A stretch of 20,226 bases of DNA from an uncultured Vogesella sp. GTDB taxonomy: Bacteria; Pseudomonadota; Gammaproteobacteria; Burkholderiales; Chromobacteriaceae. Positions 7,157 through 15,459 of this stretch are shown here, piece after piece. The first letter of the stretch is position 1, and the number at the start of each line of letters is the position of its first letter. The stretch spans positions 1 to 20,226 of the forward strand of contig CAMLGD010000038.1 of assembly GCA_946479405.1 (NCBI GenBank), given 5' to 3'. The notes below the pieces were generated by a model. That model saw nothing but the letters and a program-made list of their open reading frames with translations. It was not told where the DNA came from and did not search any database. A program made the position numbers and the translations under genes.

Positions 7157-10100
7157 GTGACTCACCATTCTACCCCTTCTACCGACCCGAACGCAGCGCG
7201 CGATGATCGCAGTCTGCGGGTGGTTTCTTTGCTACGGCGCGTACTGCGACTGAGCGGCTGGTTGTTGCTGCTGTTGACGCTGGCGCTGGCCGCCGCTTTT
7301 CTGCTGTTCCGTTTTCTGTTCTTACCCAATGTGGACCGCTTTCGCCCCGACATCGAGCGCTGGGCCAGCGACAGCATTGGCATGCCGGTCACGGTTGGCC
7401 GCATTGCCGGCCAGTGGCAGGTATGGGCGCCACAAATCACGCTGAGCCAGGTCGCCATCCGTCCACGCAGTGATGCGCCGCCGATGCTGCTACGCGAAGC
7501 GCAACTGGTGCCGGCCTGGAAAAGCTTGCTGTATCTGGAGCCGCGACTGGCGCGCATTACCCTGCGCGGCCTGGCGCTGGATCTGCAGCGCCTGCCGAAT
7601 GGCCGCCTGCGACTGAACGGCGTGGCGCTGGACGAGGGCAAGGGTGATGGCGCTGCTGTCGACTGGCTGCTGCGGCAGGACGAAGTGGATGTCGTGCTGC
7701 AACGCTTTACCTGGCACGACCAGCTGCTGGGCCTGCCGCCCTTGTCGGCACGCGACATGCGCTTGCAGCTGTTCACTGGTCTGCTCAGCCATCGTCTGCA
7801 AGTGCAGGCCAAGCCGGAGAGCGCGCTGTTGTCCCGGCTGGATCTGGAAGGCAGTTGGCGTGGCGGGCGCATGCGCGATTGGCGCGAGTGGGCGGGCGAG
7901 GTGGCGCTGAAAGCCGATGCGCCGCAACTGGGTTGGTTGCAGCGTTACTGGCCAGATGCGCCATTCTCGGTAGGCGGCGCCGCGTCCTCGCAGTTGCGCA
8001 TGGCATTTGCCGAAGGGCGCGTCACCACCCTGGCAGGTAAGTGGCAGGTGGAGAAGGTGGCGCTATCGCTGGCCGGCAAGGCGGTGCCGCTGCCCCATTT
8101 GGCGGGCGAGCTGGATTATCAGAGCGCGCAAGCGGGTAGTCACGCACTGCAGGCCAGCCACTTGGTGGTCAACACCCAGTACGGCAAGCTGCTGGCGGAT
8201 GCTGCCATCAACGCGCAATGGCAGGAGCAGCAGGGCGGCAGCGTACGCATCAGCGGATTATCGCTGGCGCCGGTGTTGCCGCTGCTATCGCCGCATTGGC
8301 CTGCGCTGGCGAATAGCCAGCTGGCACAGGTGGATGGCCAGCTGCAGCAGCTGGAGCTCAGCTGGCACGGCCAACTGCAGCAGCTGCGTGATTATCAATT
8401 TGCTACCCGTTTTGCCGGTCTGACGCTGCAGTTGCATAACGGTGTTCGTCTGGATGGCGGAGTGGCTGGCCGTGTCAGTGCCTCGGCCAAAGGCGGCCAG
8501 TTGCAGCTGGATGGCAGCAAACTGCAGCTGGCCATTCCTGGTGAACTGCCGCAGCCAGTCGCCATGCAGCAGCTTGCGGCCAACCTTGAGTGGCAGCGCA
8601 GCGGCAGCGGCTGGCAGGTGGCGGTGCCGGCGGTAACCATCACGACGCCGGATCTGTCAGCCACCATCAATGGCAGCCTGCAGTTGCCGCAGGATGGCTC
8701 GGTGCGCAGCGATCTGAAACTGGCGGCTGACAGCATGCCGGCCAGCCGAGTGCCGGCGTATCTGCCGGCGCTGATTGGCGTCGACACCGTGAACTGGCTG
8801 CGCGCGGCATTGCAGGGTGGAGAGGCGCGTCAGGTGCGCGCCAGTCTGCAGGGCAATCTGGCGGCGTTTCCCTTTGCCGACGGCAAGCAGGGGCGGTTCG
8901 AAGTCGCAGCTGACATCCAGGATGGCAAATTACAGTTCGAGCCGGACTGGCCGGCCATCACCGCCATTCAGGGCCGGTTCAGCATGCGCAACGACGACAT
9001 CCGCATCGATGCCGAGCGGGCACAAACCGCTGGCGTGGCACTGGATGCTGTCAGTGCCGAGCTACCGGATACTACACGTGGTGACCAGCGCCTGCTGATC
9101 AACGGTCGCGCCCAGGGCGAGCTTGCCAAAATGCTGGCCTACACCCGTGCCAGCCCGGTGGATGGCTGGCTGGGCGGTTTCCTGGCCACCATCGATAGTG
9201 CCGGCCGTGGCAGTCTGCAGCTGGGACTGAACATTCCGCTGTCGCACGTGGCCGATACCAAGGTGGATGGCGTCGTGACGCTTCCGGGTAACCGCCTGCA
9301 GCTGCGCAGCCTGCCGCTGCCGGTACTGCAGGATGTCGCCGGTGTGCTGCGCTTCAATGAGCGCGGCGTGTCCAGTCCCGGCATCGATTACAGCGCCTTT
9401 GGGGGGCGCAGCCGCCTCACCGCCACGCTGGATGTCGCCGGCAAATCCCATTTTGTCAGCAGCGGTGAGCTGGAACTGCCACAGGTCACCACGCAGTATG
9501 TACCCTTGCTCAGCCGCTATCTCAGCGGCAGCACACCATACCTGGCCCGCTTCACGGTCGGCAGCAACCTGGATGAACTGACTGTCGAGACCAACCTGCA
9601 AGGCATCAGCAGCACGGCGCCGGCGCCATTGACCAAGGCGGCACCGGACGGCTGGCCACTTACGCTGGCCCTGCGTCCGGCCGTGCGTGGCTGGCGGCTG
9701 GATTGGCGCCAGCAGGAGCGTGCCGCCGGCGTGGTAACGTTGGCCGCAGATGGCAGCTTGCAAGGCGTGGGGGTCGGTGTCGGTGGCGTCTCACCCGAAC
9801 CACAGGACAATATCGATATCTATGGACATGTGCCGCAGCTGAAGCTGGAAGAATGGTTGGCCGCAGTCAGCGCTGCTGGCGGCAGTAGTGACACGGCGAT
9901 GCCGCCGCTGCGGGTACGGCTGGATACCCCGCTGCTGCAGGCTGGTGGCAAACAGCTGCACGATGTGGTCGGGCAACTGGACTGGCAGGGCGGCGCCGCT
10001 GCGTTCGATCTGCAGCTGCAGGCGCGAGAGCTGCAAGGCAAGTTTAATTACCAGTCTGCCGGCAACGGCGTACTGCATGCCCGCATGCAGCGCCTGGCCT

Positions 10101-10996
10101 TGCCGCTGCCTGTGGCCGAGGGCGAACCGGGCGACGAGTCGCAGCAATCCATCCCGGCGCTGGATGTACAGGTGGATGCACTGCAGCTGTCCGGTCACGA
10201 ACTTGGCGCCATGCGGCTGCAGGCGCATCATCAACCGCAACTCTGGCTGCTGGATGAAGTGGTATTGCAGTCGCCAGAAGCCGAATTACGCGTGAAAGGC
10301 GCCGCGCCGGAAGGTGTGGGCAGTGGTGGGCGTCGCACCGAGCTGGAATTCAGCCTGCAGGCCAACAATGCCGGTGCGTTGCTGGATCGCATAGGTCTGG
10401 CCGGCATGCTGAAGGGGGGCTCGGGCGAGATGTCTGGCAGTGTGCAATGGCTGGGACAGTTGGCCGCATTCGATCTGTCGCGCCTGAGTGGCACCGTGAA
10501 GCTGGACATGGGCAAGGGGCAGTTTGCACAGGTTGATCCCGGTGCCGGACGCCTGCTTGGTTTGCTCAGCCTGCAATCGCTGACCCGGCGCATTCGCCTG
10601 GATTTCACGGATGTGTTCAGTAGCGGCTTTGCCTTCGATAGCCTGCGTGGTACGGCCAACATAGATTCCGGTGTATTCCGCTCCAACGATGTGCGGATTC
10701 AGGGGCCGGCAGCCCGGGTGGCGATGAGTGGTGAAGCCGATCTGGCCAATAATCGTCAGCAAGTGCTGGTGCGGATTACGCCCACGCTGTCCGAAAGCGT
10801 GGCAGTTATCACTGGTGCCACCTTGCTCAATCCGGTAGCAGGTGCCGTGGCGTTTGCGGCGCAGAAACTGTTGCAGGATCCTGTCAGTCAGATACTGTCT
10901 TACGAATACGAAGTAACCGGCAGCCTGAACGAGCCACAAGTGCGCAAAGTAGGGCAGCAGGTGGAAAAACGACCCGAGACGAAGCCGTCTCCCTAG
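7157..10996 (+). CDS. yhdP: YhdP family AsmA-like envelope protein
   Basis: This very large (1279-residue) protein has one N-terminal membrane anchor (about 33-53, Leu/Ala-rich). A long repetitive beta-rich periplasmic region follows, with the AsmA-like C-terminal block containing GTVKLDMGKGQF, GRLLGLLSLQSL and the end of the family's conserved domain (ITGATLLNPVAGAVAFAAQK). In E. coli, YhdP, with TamB and YdbH, supports phospholipid transport from inner to outer membrane, probably as a bridge-like conduit. Start choice is uncertain: GTG at 7157 is preferred, giving MTHHSTPSTD; an in-frame ATG at 7130 adds nine residues but leaves only one base to the divergent glnE start. Neither has a strong ribosome binding site. 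The nitrilase gene follows after 12 bases. Confidence 0.92.
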   Translation: MTHHSTPSTDPNAARDDRSLRVVSLLRRVLRLSGWLLLLLTLALAAAFLLFRFLFLPNVDRFRPDIERWASDSIGMPVTVGRIAGQWQVWAPQITLSQVAIRPRSDAPPMLLREAQLVPAWKSLLYLEPRLARITLRGLALDLQRLPNGRLRLNGVALDEGKGDGAAVDWLLRQDEVDVVLQRFTWHDQLLGLPPLSARDMRLQLFTGLLSHRLQVQAKPESALLSRLDLEGSWRGGRMRDWREWAGEVALKADAPQLGWLQRYWPDAPFSVGGAASSQLRMAFAEGRVTTLAGKWQVEKVALSLAGKAVPLPHLAGELDYQSAQAGSHALQASHLVVNTQYGKLLADAAINAQWQEQQGGSVRISGLSLAPVLPLLSPHWPALANSQLAQVDGQLQQLELSWHGQLQQLRDYQFATRFAGLTLQLHNGVRLDGGVAGRVSASAKGGQLQLDGSKLQLAIPGELPQPVAMQQLAANLEWQRSGSGWQVAVPAVTITTPDLSATINGSLQLPQDGSVRSDLKLAADSMPASRVPAYLPALIGVDTVNWLRAALQGGEARQVRASLQGNLAAFPFADGKQGRFEVAADIQDGKLQFEPDWPAITAIQGRFSMRNDDIRIDAERAQTAGVALDAVSAELPDTTRGDQRLLINGRAQGELAKMLAYTRASPVDGWLGGFLATIDSAGRGSLQLGLNIPLSHVADTKVDGVVTLPGNRLQLRSLPLPVLQDVAGVLRFNERGVSSPGIDYSAFGGRSRLTATLDVAGKSHFVSSGELELPQVTTQYVPLLSRYLSGSTPYLARFTVGSNLDELTVETNLQGISSTAPAPLTKAAPDGWPLTLALRPAVRGWRLDWRQQERAAGVVTLAADGSLQGVGVGVGGVSPEPQDNIDIYGHVPQLKLEEWLAAVSAAGGSSDTAMPPLRVRLDTPLLQAGGKQLHDVVGQLDWQGGAAAFDLQLQARELQGKFNYQSAGNGVLHARMQRLALPLPVAEGEPGDESQQSIPALDVQVDALQLSGHELGAMRLQAHHQPQLWLLDEVVLQSPEAELRVKGAAPEGVGSGGRRTELEFSLQANNAGALLDRIGLAGMLKGGSGEMSGSVQWLGQLAAFDLSRLSGTVKLDMGKGQFAQVDPGAGRLLGLLSLQSLTRRIRLDFTDVFSSGFAFDSLRGTANIDSGVFRSNDVRIQGPAARVAMSGEADLANNRQQVLVRITPTLSESVAVITGATLLNPVAGAVAFAAQKLLQDPVSQILSYEYEVTGSLNEPQVRKVGQQVEKRPETKPSP

Positions 10997-11008
10997 CTGG
11001 AACAATCC

Positions 11009-11818
11009 ATGAAAAAAGCGTTCAAGGTCGCCGCAATACAGATGGTGTCCGGCACCGATCCGCAGCAGAACCTGCAACGTGCCGCAGCCTTGGTTGCCGA
11101 GGCTGCCGCGCAGGGCGCCAAACTGGTGGTGCTGCCAGAATATTTCTGTCTGATGGGCAGGCAGGATGGTGACAAGGTGGCGATTCGCGAAGCATTCGCG
11201 GAAGGGCCGCTGCAGCAGGGTCTGGCCGCCATGGCACGCGAACACGGCGTATGGCTGGTCGGTGGCACTGTACCGCTGGCTTGCCCACAGCCGGACAAGG
11301 TCTATAACACCTTGCTGCTGTTCGCGCCGGATGGCAGTGTGGCCGGTCGTTACGACAAGATTCACCTGTTCGGTTTTACCGGACAGGGCGAGCGTTACTG
11401 CGAATCCGACAGCATCGTAGCCGGCAGTCAGCCATTAAAGGTCCATACGCCACTGGCGGATATCGCCTTCGGCATCTGCTATGACCTGCGCTTCCCCGAG
11501 CTGTTTCGCCAGTTGGCGCCGTTTGACCTGCTGGTGCTGCCAGCGGCGTTTACCGCAACCACGGGCGAAGCGCACTGGGAAGTGCTACTACGCGCCCGCG
11601 CCATCGAGAACCAGTGCTATGTGCTGGCCTCGGCGCAGGGTGGCGAGCACGAGAACGGACGCAAGACCTATGGTCAGAGCATCATCATCGACCCGTGGGG
11701 CCGCATTGTGGCCGAACTGCCCAAGGGCGAGGGTGTGGTAATAGCCGAGATCGACCCCGACCTGATCCAGTCGGTGCGCGAACGCCTGCCGGCGCTGGCG
11801 CATCGCGTGTTTTCCTGA
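11009..11818 (+). CDS. Carbon-nitrogen hydrolase (nitrilase family, Nit1/NIT2-like amidase)
   Basis: This 269-residue cytoplasmic nitrilase-superfamily enzyme has a complete Glu-Lys-Cys triad: E44 in VVLPEYF, K117 in RYDKIHLF, and C157 in [11 protein letters not shown]. The downstream [18 protein letters not shown] and the [10 protein letters not shown] loop are typical of the Nit1/Nit2 branch, whose characterised members hydrolyse deaminated glutathione or omega-amides; the substrate here is inferred, not shown. It lies between yhdP and tldD with gaps of 12 and 11 bases, so the three genes probably form one operon. A TGGAA sequence upstream of the ATG serves as a modest ribosome binding site. 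Confidence 0.93.
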   Translation: MKKAFKVAAIQMVSGTDPQQNLQRAAALVAEAAAQGAKLVVLPEYFCLMGRQDGDKVAIREAFAEGPLQQGLAAMAREHGVWLVGGTVPLACPQPDKVYNTLLLFAPDGSVAGRYDKIHLFGFTGQGERYCESDSIVAGSQPLKVHTPLADIAFGICYDLRFPELFRQLAPFDLLVLPAAFTATTGEAHWEVLLRARAIENQCYVLASAQGGEHENGRKTYGQSIIIDPWGRIVAELPKGEGVVIAEIDPDLIQSVRERLPALAHRVFS

Positions 11819-11829
11819 AAGAACAAGAT

Positions 11830-13272
11830 ATGAGCAACGCACAAGCCATTGCAGACAACCTGTTGCTGGCCCCGTATGGCGTGGACGAGCGTGTGATCGA
11901 TGCCACGCTGGGGCGCATGCTGGCCCACCAGGTGGATTACGCCGATCTGTACTTCCAGTACACCCGCACCGAGGGCTGGAGTCTTGAGGAGGGTATCGTC
12001 AAGGCGGGGAGTTTCAGCATTGACCAAGGGGTGGGGGTGCGTGCTGTGTCCGGCGACAAGACCGCATTTGCCTATTCCGATGATATCAGCGCTTTTGCCT
12101 TGGGGCAGGCGGCCGACGCCGTACGCGCCATCGGTGCTGCCGGAGGTCATGGCAATGCCGGTGCGGTGCAGTCGCGCCAGGCGCAAGCCTTGTACCCGGC
12201 ACTGGACCCGGTGGACAGCCTGCCGGCAGAAGCCAAGGTGGCATTGCTGGAAAAAGTGGAACGCCTGGCCCGTGCCAGCGATCCGCGAGTGATTCAGGTA
12301 ATGGCCGGGCTGGTGGCCGAATACGACGTGGTGTACATCGCTCGCCACGACGGCGTGCGTGCCGGCGATGTGCGCCCGCTGGTGCGCATGTCGGTAACGG
12401 TGATTGCCGAGCAGGATGGTCGTCGTGAAATGGGTAGTAGTGGTGGTGGCGGTCGCTATGATCTCACCGGTTTCAGCGATGACTTCATCGCCCGCCATGT
12501 GGACAAGGCTGTACGCCAGGCACTGATCAACCTGGAGTCCCGCCCGGCGCCGGCCGGCGCCATGACCGTGGTGCTCGGTTCCGGCTGGCCCGGCGTGCTG
12601 CTGCACGAAGCCATCGGCCACGGTCTGGAAGGTGACTTCAACCGCAAGGGCACCTCGGCATTCAGTGGTCGCATCGGCCAGCGCGTGGCGGCGCCGGGGG
12701 TGACGGTCGTGGATGACGGCACCTTGCCGGGGCGGCGCGGCTCTCTGGCCATCGACGACGAAGGCAATCCCACGCACTGCACTACGCTGATCGAGGATGG
12801 CATCCTGAAAGGCTATATGCAGGATGCGATGAATGCGCGACTGATGGGTATGGCGCCTACCGGCAATGCCCGGCGCGAGTCCTATGCCCACCTGCCGATG
12901 CCGCGGATGACCAACACCTATATGTTGGCTGGTGACAAGTCGCCGGAAGAAATCATCGCATCGGTGAAAGACGGCATTTATGCGGCCAACTTTGGCGGCG
13001 GCCAAGTGGACATTACCAGCGGCAAGTTCGTGTTTTCTGCATCCGAAGCGTGGAAGATCGAGAACGGCAAGCTGGCGTATCCGGTCAAGGGAGCCACCCT
13101 GATCGGCAATGGTCCGGAGGTGTTAAATTACGTCGGCATGATCGGCAACGATCTGGCACTGGATGAGGGTGTGGGCGTGTGCGGCAAGGAAGGCCAGAGC
13201 GTGCCGGTAGGGGTAGGTCAGCCCACGTTGCGTATCGATGGAGGGCTGACCGTGGGCGGTACGGCAGTCTAG
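11830..13272 (+). CDS. tldD: Metalloprotease TldD
   Basis: This 480-residue TldD/PmbA-family protease works in E. coli as a heterodimer with TldE (PmbA), degrading unfolded peptides and maturing microcin B17 and the CcdA antitoxin's partner pathway. The zinc site HEAIGH starts at H259 and is followed by [12 protein letters not shown]. The C-terminal core with [16 protein letters not shown] and the ending GGLTVGGT is typical. The open frame extends upstream to 11614 inside the nitrilase gene, but the ATG at 11830 ([10 protein letters not shown]) gives the usual length and follows the previous stop by 11 bases. tldE is not in this window. The stop codon overlaps that of the convergent ybdK gene. 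Confidence 0.96.
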   Translation: MSNAQAIADNLLLAPYGVDERVIDATLGRMLAHQVDYADLYFQYTRTEGWSLEEGIVKAGSFSIDQGVGVRAVSGDKTAFAYSDDISAFALGQAADAVRAIGAAGGHGNAGAVQSRQAQALYPALDPVDSLPAEAKVALLEKVERLARASDPRVIQVMAGLVAEYDVVYIARHDGVRAGDVRPLVRMSVTVIAEQDGRREMGSSGGGGRYDLTGFSDDFIARHVDKAVRQALINLESRPAPAGAMTVVLGSGWPGVLLHEAIGHGLEGDFNRKGTSAFSGRIGQRVAAPGVTVVDDGTLPGRRGSLAIDDEGNPTHCTTLIEDGILKGYMQDAMNARLMGMAPTGNARRESYAHLPMPRMTNTYMLAGDKSPEEIIASVKDGIYAANFGGGQVDITSGKFVFSASEAWKIENGKLAYPVKGATLIGNGPEVLNYVGMIGNDLALDEGVGVCGKEGQSVPVGVGQPTLRIDGGLTVGGTAV

Positions 13273-14399
13273 ACGGCCGGGGCGGCGGCCCAGTCCGCAG
13301 CCAGCTGTTGCTGTACCAGTCGCAAATCCTGATGTTGCGCGGCCAGGCAAGTGGCTCGCTGGTAGTCCAGCATGTCTTGTTCGATGGCTTGCTGCACACG
13401 CAGCAGGCAATCGGCGGCGTGCTGGCTGGCAGCATACGGTTCCAGCTCAGCCAGTAATTGCAGCAGGCTGTCGCGTAATGGACGACGTTGGCCGCAACGC
13501 ACGTCGATGAATTCGGCGACGCTGCCAAAGCGCGCAGCTTGGAATCGGTTGTAGGCATACACACTGTACAGTGCCTCTCGGCCGGGCAACATCGGCCGTG
13601 TGCTGACAAAATAGAGCGCCAGCGCCTGCACCACTGCTGCCAGTTCCGTTGCGCGTGTCACCTGGTACGGGGTATCGAAAATCCGGATTTCCACCGTGCC
13701 ATATTCCGGTTTGGGGCGAATATCCCAGTACAAATCTTTCAGTGACTGAATCACGCCGCAACTGGCAAGCTGAGTGGCAAGAGATTGAAAGTCCTGCCAG
13801 GTTTTGATGTTGCCGGGCAGGTGGCCGCTGTTGGGAAATGCCAGCACTGTGTTGCTGCGCGAAGAGGCAAAGGCGGTCGCCTCACCCTGTACAAACGGTG
13901 ACGCTGCTGACAGTGCGATCAGATGGGGGATGTAATAGCCTAGCGCGTGGCAAAGCCAGATTGCGGTATCTCCGTCTGGGCAGCCAATGTGAATATGCTG
14001 GCCAAACACAGTAAACTGCCGCGCCAGATAGCCATATTGCTCGGCAAATGCATGGTAGCGCGGCTTGTCGCTGATCTGGCGCTCGCGCCAGTCCTGAAAC
14101 GGATGAGTGCCGCCGCCGCAGGGGATGGCATCACATGTTGCGGCCAACTGTTGCAAGCGTTGGGCGAGATGCTGCAGTTCTGCTGCCAGCGTCGCCGTGT
14201 CATGGTGGATGCTGCTGTTGATTTCCACCATCGAGCAGGTAACCTCTTGTTTGAAATGTGGAAAATCGCTATTTTCCCGCTTTGCCAGTAGTTCCGCGGC
14301 GCAGGGGCTGAGGTCAAACGTGTCGCGATCCAGCAGCTGAATTTCCAGTTCAACCCCCAGGGAGCCAAGCTCGGAGCGGGCGAATTCGTCTAGGCGCAT
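13269..14399 (-). CDS. ybdK: YbdK-type carboxylate-amine ligase (GCS2 family glutamate-cysteine ligase-like)
   Basis: This 376-residue ATP-grasp-like GCS2 enzyme would join the gamma-carboxyl of glutamate, or a related acid, to an amine; E. coli YbdK has weak glutamate-cysteine ligase activity. Motifs seen are [10 protein letters not shown] near residue 15, [10 protein letters not shown] near 54, GQHIHIG at 133-139, and [20 protein letters not shown] at 223-242. An ATG at 14412-14414 is in frame, but the ATG at 14397-14399 is preferred because GGAAG lies 7 bases before it. The gene converges on tldD, sharing a CTAG at the stops, and diverges from marR across a short spacer with a dyad. The physiological substrate is unknown. 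Confidence 0.9.
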   Translation of the reverse strand: MRLDEFARSELGSLGVELEIQLLDRDTFDLSPCAAELLAKRENSDFPHFKQEVTCSMVEINSSIHHDTATLAAELQHLAQRLQQLAATCDAIPCGGGTHPFQDWRERQISDKPRYHAFAEQYGYLARQFTVFGQHIHIGCPDGDTAIWLCHALGYYIPHLIALSAASPFVQGEATAFASSRSNTVLAFPNSGHLPGNIKTWQDFQSLATQLASCGVIQSLKDLYWDIRPKPEYGTVEIRIFDTPYQVTRATELAAVVQALALYFVSTRPMLPGREALYSVYAYNRFQAARFGSVAEFIDVRCGQRRPLRDSLLQLLAELEPYAASQHAADCLLRVQQAIEQDMLDYQRATCLAAQHQDLRLVQQQLAADWAAAPAV

Positions 14400-14417
14400 G
14401 TCTTGTCTTCCCATTTA

Positions 14418-14436
14418 TTGTTTTGCACAAAAACAA
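14418..14436. promoter_or_regulatory. Candidate operator dyad between ybdK and marR
   Basis: TTGTTTTG, two bases, then CAAAA(A)CAA forms an 8-base inverted repeat with one extra A. It lies in the 56-base spacer between the ybdK and marR starts, where an autoregulating MarR protein commonly binds. Binding by this MarR is inference. Confidence 0.45.
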
Positions 14437-14455
14437 AACTCTCTAAACAGAGCTT

Positions 14456-14938
14456 ATGACCGATACAAAAGTTCCAAATGCGCCGCTGGACGTGCTCAAG
14501 CAGTTCCGTGTGGTGTTCCGCGCAGCACAGCAGCATTCCGCCGATATCGAGAAGCTTTTGGGTATTTCCGGCGCACAGGCCTGGTTACTGGTTGAGCTGC
14601 GAGACAATGGCCCGCTCAAGGCCGGAGAACTGGCCGCCCGCATGTCCATCAAGCCTGCAACGCTCAGCAATATGCTGTTACGACTGGATGAATTGGGCTA
14701 TCTGCAGCGCCAGCGAAATGCTCAGGACATGCGGGTGGTCGAGGTGGTATTGAGCGATGCGGGCAGGGAGCTGGTCAGCAAGGCTGACTATGCTCCGCGT
14801 GGGTGGCTGCCGGAGGCACTATCGCGCATGTCGCCGCAGCAACTGTCAGAGTTGTCGACAGGCCTTGCTACATTGCTGTCAGTTATGCAGGTGAGCCTGC
14901 AGACCGGCGGTAACAGTCCGCTGCCATTTACCGAATAG
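14456..14938 (+). CDS. MarR family transcriptional regulator
   Basis: This 160-residue regulator has the MarR winged helix-turn-helix: recognition region about 54-80 (LKAGELAARMSIKPATLSNM followed by LLRLDELGYL) and a wing with QDMRVVEVVLSDAGREL, where D91-x-R93 matches the family's DxR wing motif. N- and C-terminal helices form the dimer interface; the single Cys-free core gives no sign of redox sensing. It is divergent from ybdK, a classical arrangement for control of the neighbour and itself. The ribosome binding site is weak (AGAG 5 bases before the ATG). Downstream lies the 521-base gene-poor region before the lipid-modification operon, which it might also control; this is inference. Confidence 0.93.
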   Translation: MTDTKVPNAPLDVLKQFRVVFRAAQQHSADIEKLLGISGAQAWLLVELRDNGPLKAGELAARMSIKPATLSNMLLRLDELGYLQRQRNAQDMRVVEVVLSDAGRELVSKADYAPRGWLPEALSRMSPQQLSELSTGLATLLSVMQVSLQTGGNSPLPFTE

Positions 14939-15026
14939 CGATCACTCAAGGCAGCATGCTCGTACTGTGAGCGCTGTGGCCAACATGGCGCGTGAAAAAT
15001 CCAAGCTAGGAAGGGTTTTTGCACGG

Positions 15027-15050
15027 GTTTTAGTCATTAGATGCTAAAAC
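15027..15050. repeat. Inverted repeat GTTTTAG / CTAAAAC
   Basis: Perfect 7-base arms at 15027-15033 and 15044-15050 are separated by 10 bases, about 90 bases after the marR stop. The stem is AT-rich and lacks a following U-run, so it is a poor terminator. It could be a regulator-binding dyad. Confidence 0.4.
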
Positions 15051-15333
15051 AGAATGAGATGGCAGCATCCAAGAAGCTTGGCGATGCCCTCGTTTTCCCC
15101 GGCGCTACAAACCTGCCGGCATATCAGCCCCAAGCTGACCTGTAGCGGCGCCCTGGGTATGCCACGGTCTCTGTACCATCGGTCCCTATGCCGTCAGGCC
15201 GGGCGCTGATTGGCAGGAAATACAGTTTTCTGCTGGTCAAGTATCGCTCAATCATATTTTCGACTCTGTGTGGCACCGCAATGCTGCGACAGGCAGGATT
15301 AGACCATTCCCTTGGCAAAGCCACTTCTTAGTC

Positions 15334-15352
15334 AGCCACTGGCTATTTTTTT
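15334..15352 (+). terminator. Weak terminator-like hairpin with T-run
   Basis: AGCC, ACT loop, GGCT (15334-15344) is followed by A and seven T (15346-15352). The stem is only 4 bp, so it would be weak. It sits just upstream of the likely operon promoter and could limit readthrough from the marR side. Confidence 0.35.
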
Positions 15353-15392
15353 GAACTTTTGCTTTTTGTATAGTACAAACAGACTACAAACA
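15351..15392 (+). promoter_or_regulatory. Probable promoter and operator of the lipid-modification operon
   Basis: A sigma-70-like promoter can be drawn as TTGAAC (15351-15356), 17 bases, TACAAA (15374-15379). The perfect dyad TTTGTA-TAG-TACAAA (15365-15379) covers this -10. Immediately after are two tandem 11-mers, TAGTACAAACA (15371-15381) and GACTACAAACA (15382-15392), matching at 9 positions. An alternative reading is TTGCTT (15359-15364), 20 bases, TACAAA (15385-15390), which places the dyad inside an overlong spacer as in MerR-type promoters. Which is used cannot be decided here. Confidence 0.5.
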
Positions 15393-15402
15393 TCTGTGCC
15401 GA

Positions 15403-15433
15403 TGCAGCCAGTGGCGTGAAGCCAGTTGCTGCA
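15403..15433 (+). promoter_or_regulatory. Leader stem-loop before the FAD oxidoreductase gene
   Basis: TGCAGC (15403-15408) pairs with GCTGCA (15428-15433), a 3-by-3 internal loop follows, and TGGC pairs with GCCA (15412-15415 / 15421-15424) around a GTGAA loop. It ends 15 bases before the strong AGGAGGT ribosome binding site (15449-15455). It could influence mRNA stability or translation. Confidence 0.35.
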
Positions 15434-15459
15434 ACGACGGAAATGCCGAGGAGGTATCA

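Larger units (their letters stand above)
14939..15459. other. 521-base region without a convincing gene
   Basis: It lies between marR and the FAD oxidoreductase gene. It is less GC-rich than its neighbours and contains short inverted repeats, a T-run, and the probable operon promoter near its right end. Two weak open frames exist: a 34-codon plus-strand frame at 15041-15145 and a 66-codon minus-strand frame at 15124-15324. Neither has a ribosome binding site or recognisable protein character. It may hold decayed sequence, an unrecognised small RNA, or only regulatory DNA. Confidence 0.7.

Noticed and set aside
11614..11829. N-terminal extension of the tldD frame inside the nitrilase gene
   Set aside because: It has no family similarity, and the ATG at 11830 gives standard TldD length and follows the nitrilase stop.
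11674..13005. Minus-strand open frame of 443 codons opposite tldD
   Set aside because: It is a His/Arg-rich shadow translation with no domain; tldD with its HEAIGH site is clearly the real gene.
14988..15025. Possible marR terminator near GCCA/TGGC and a downstream GGGTTTTT
   Set aside because: The stem is only four pairs and the T-run is not adjacent to it.
15124..15324. Minus-strand frame of 66 codons in the gene-poor region
   Set aside because: It has no ribosome binding site and no recognisable protein pattern; kept only as a remark under the gene-poor region.
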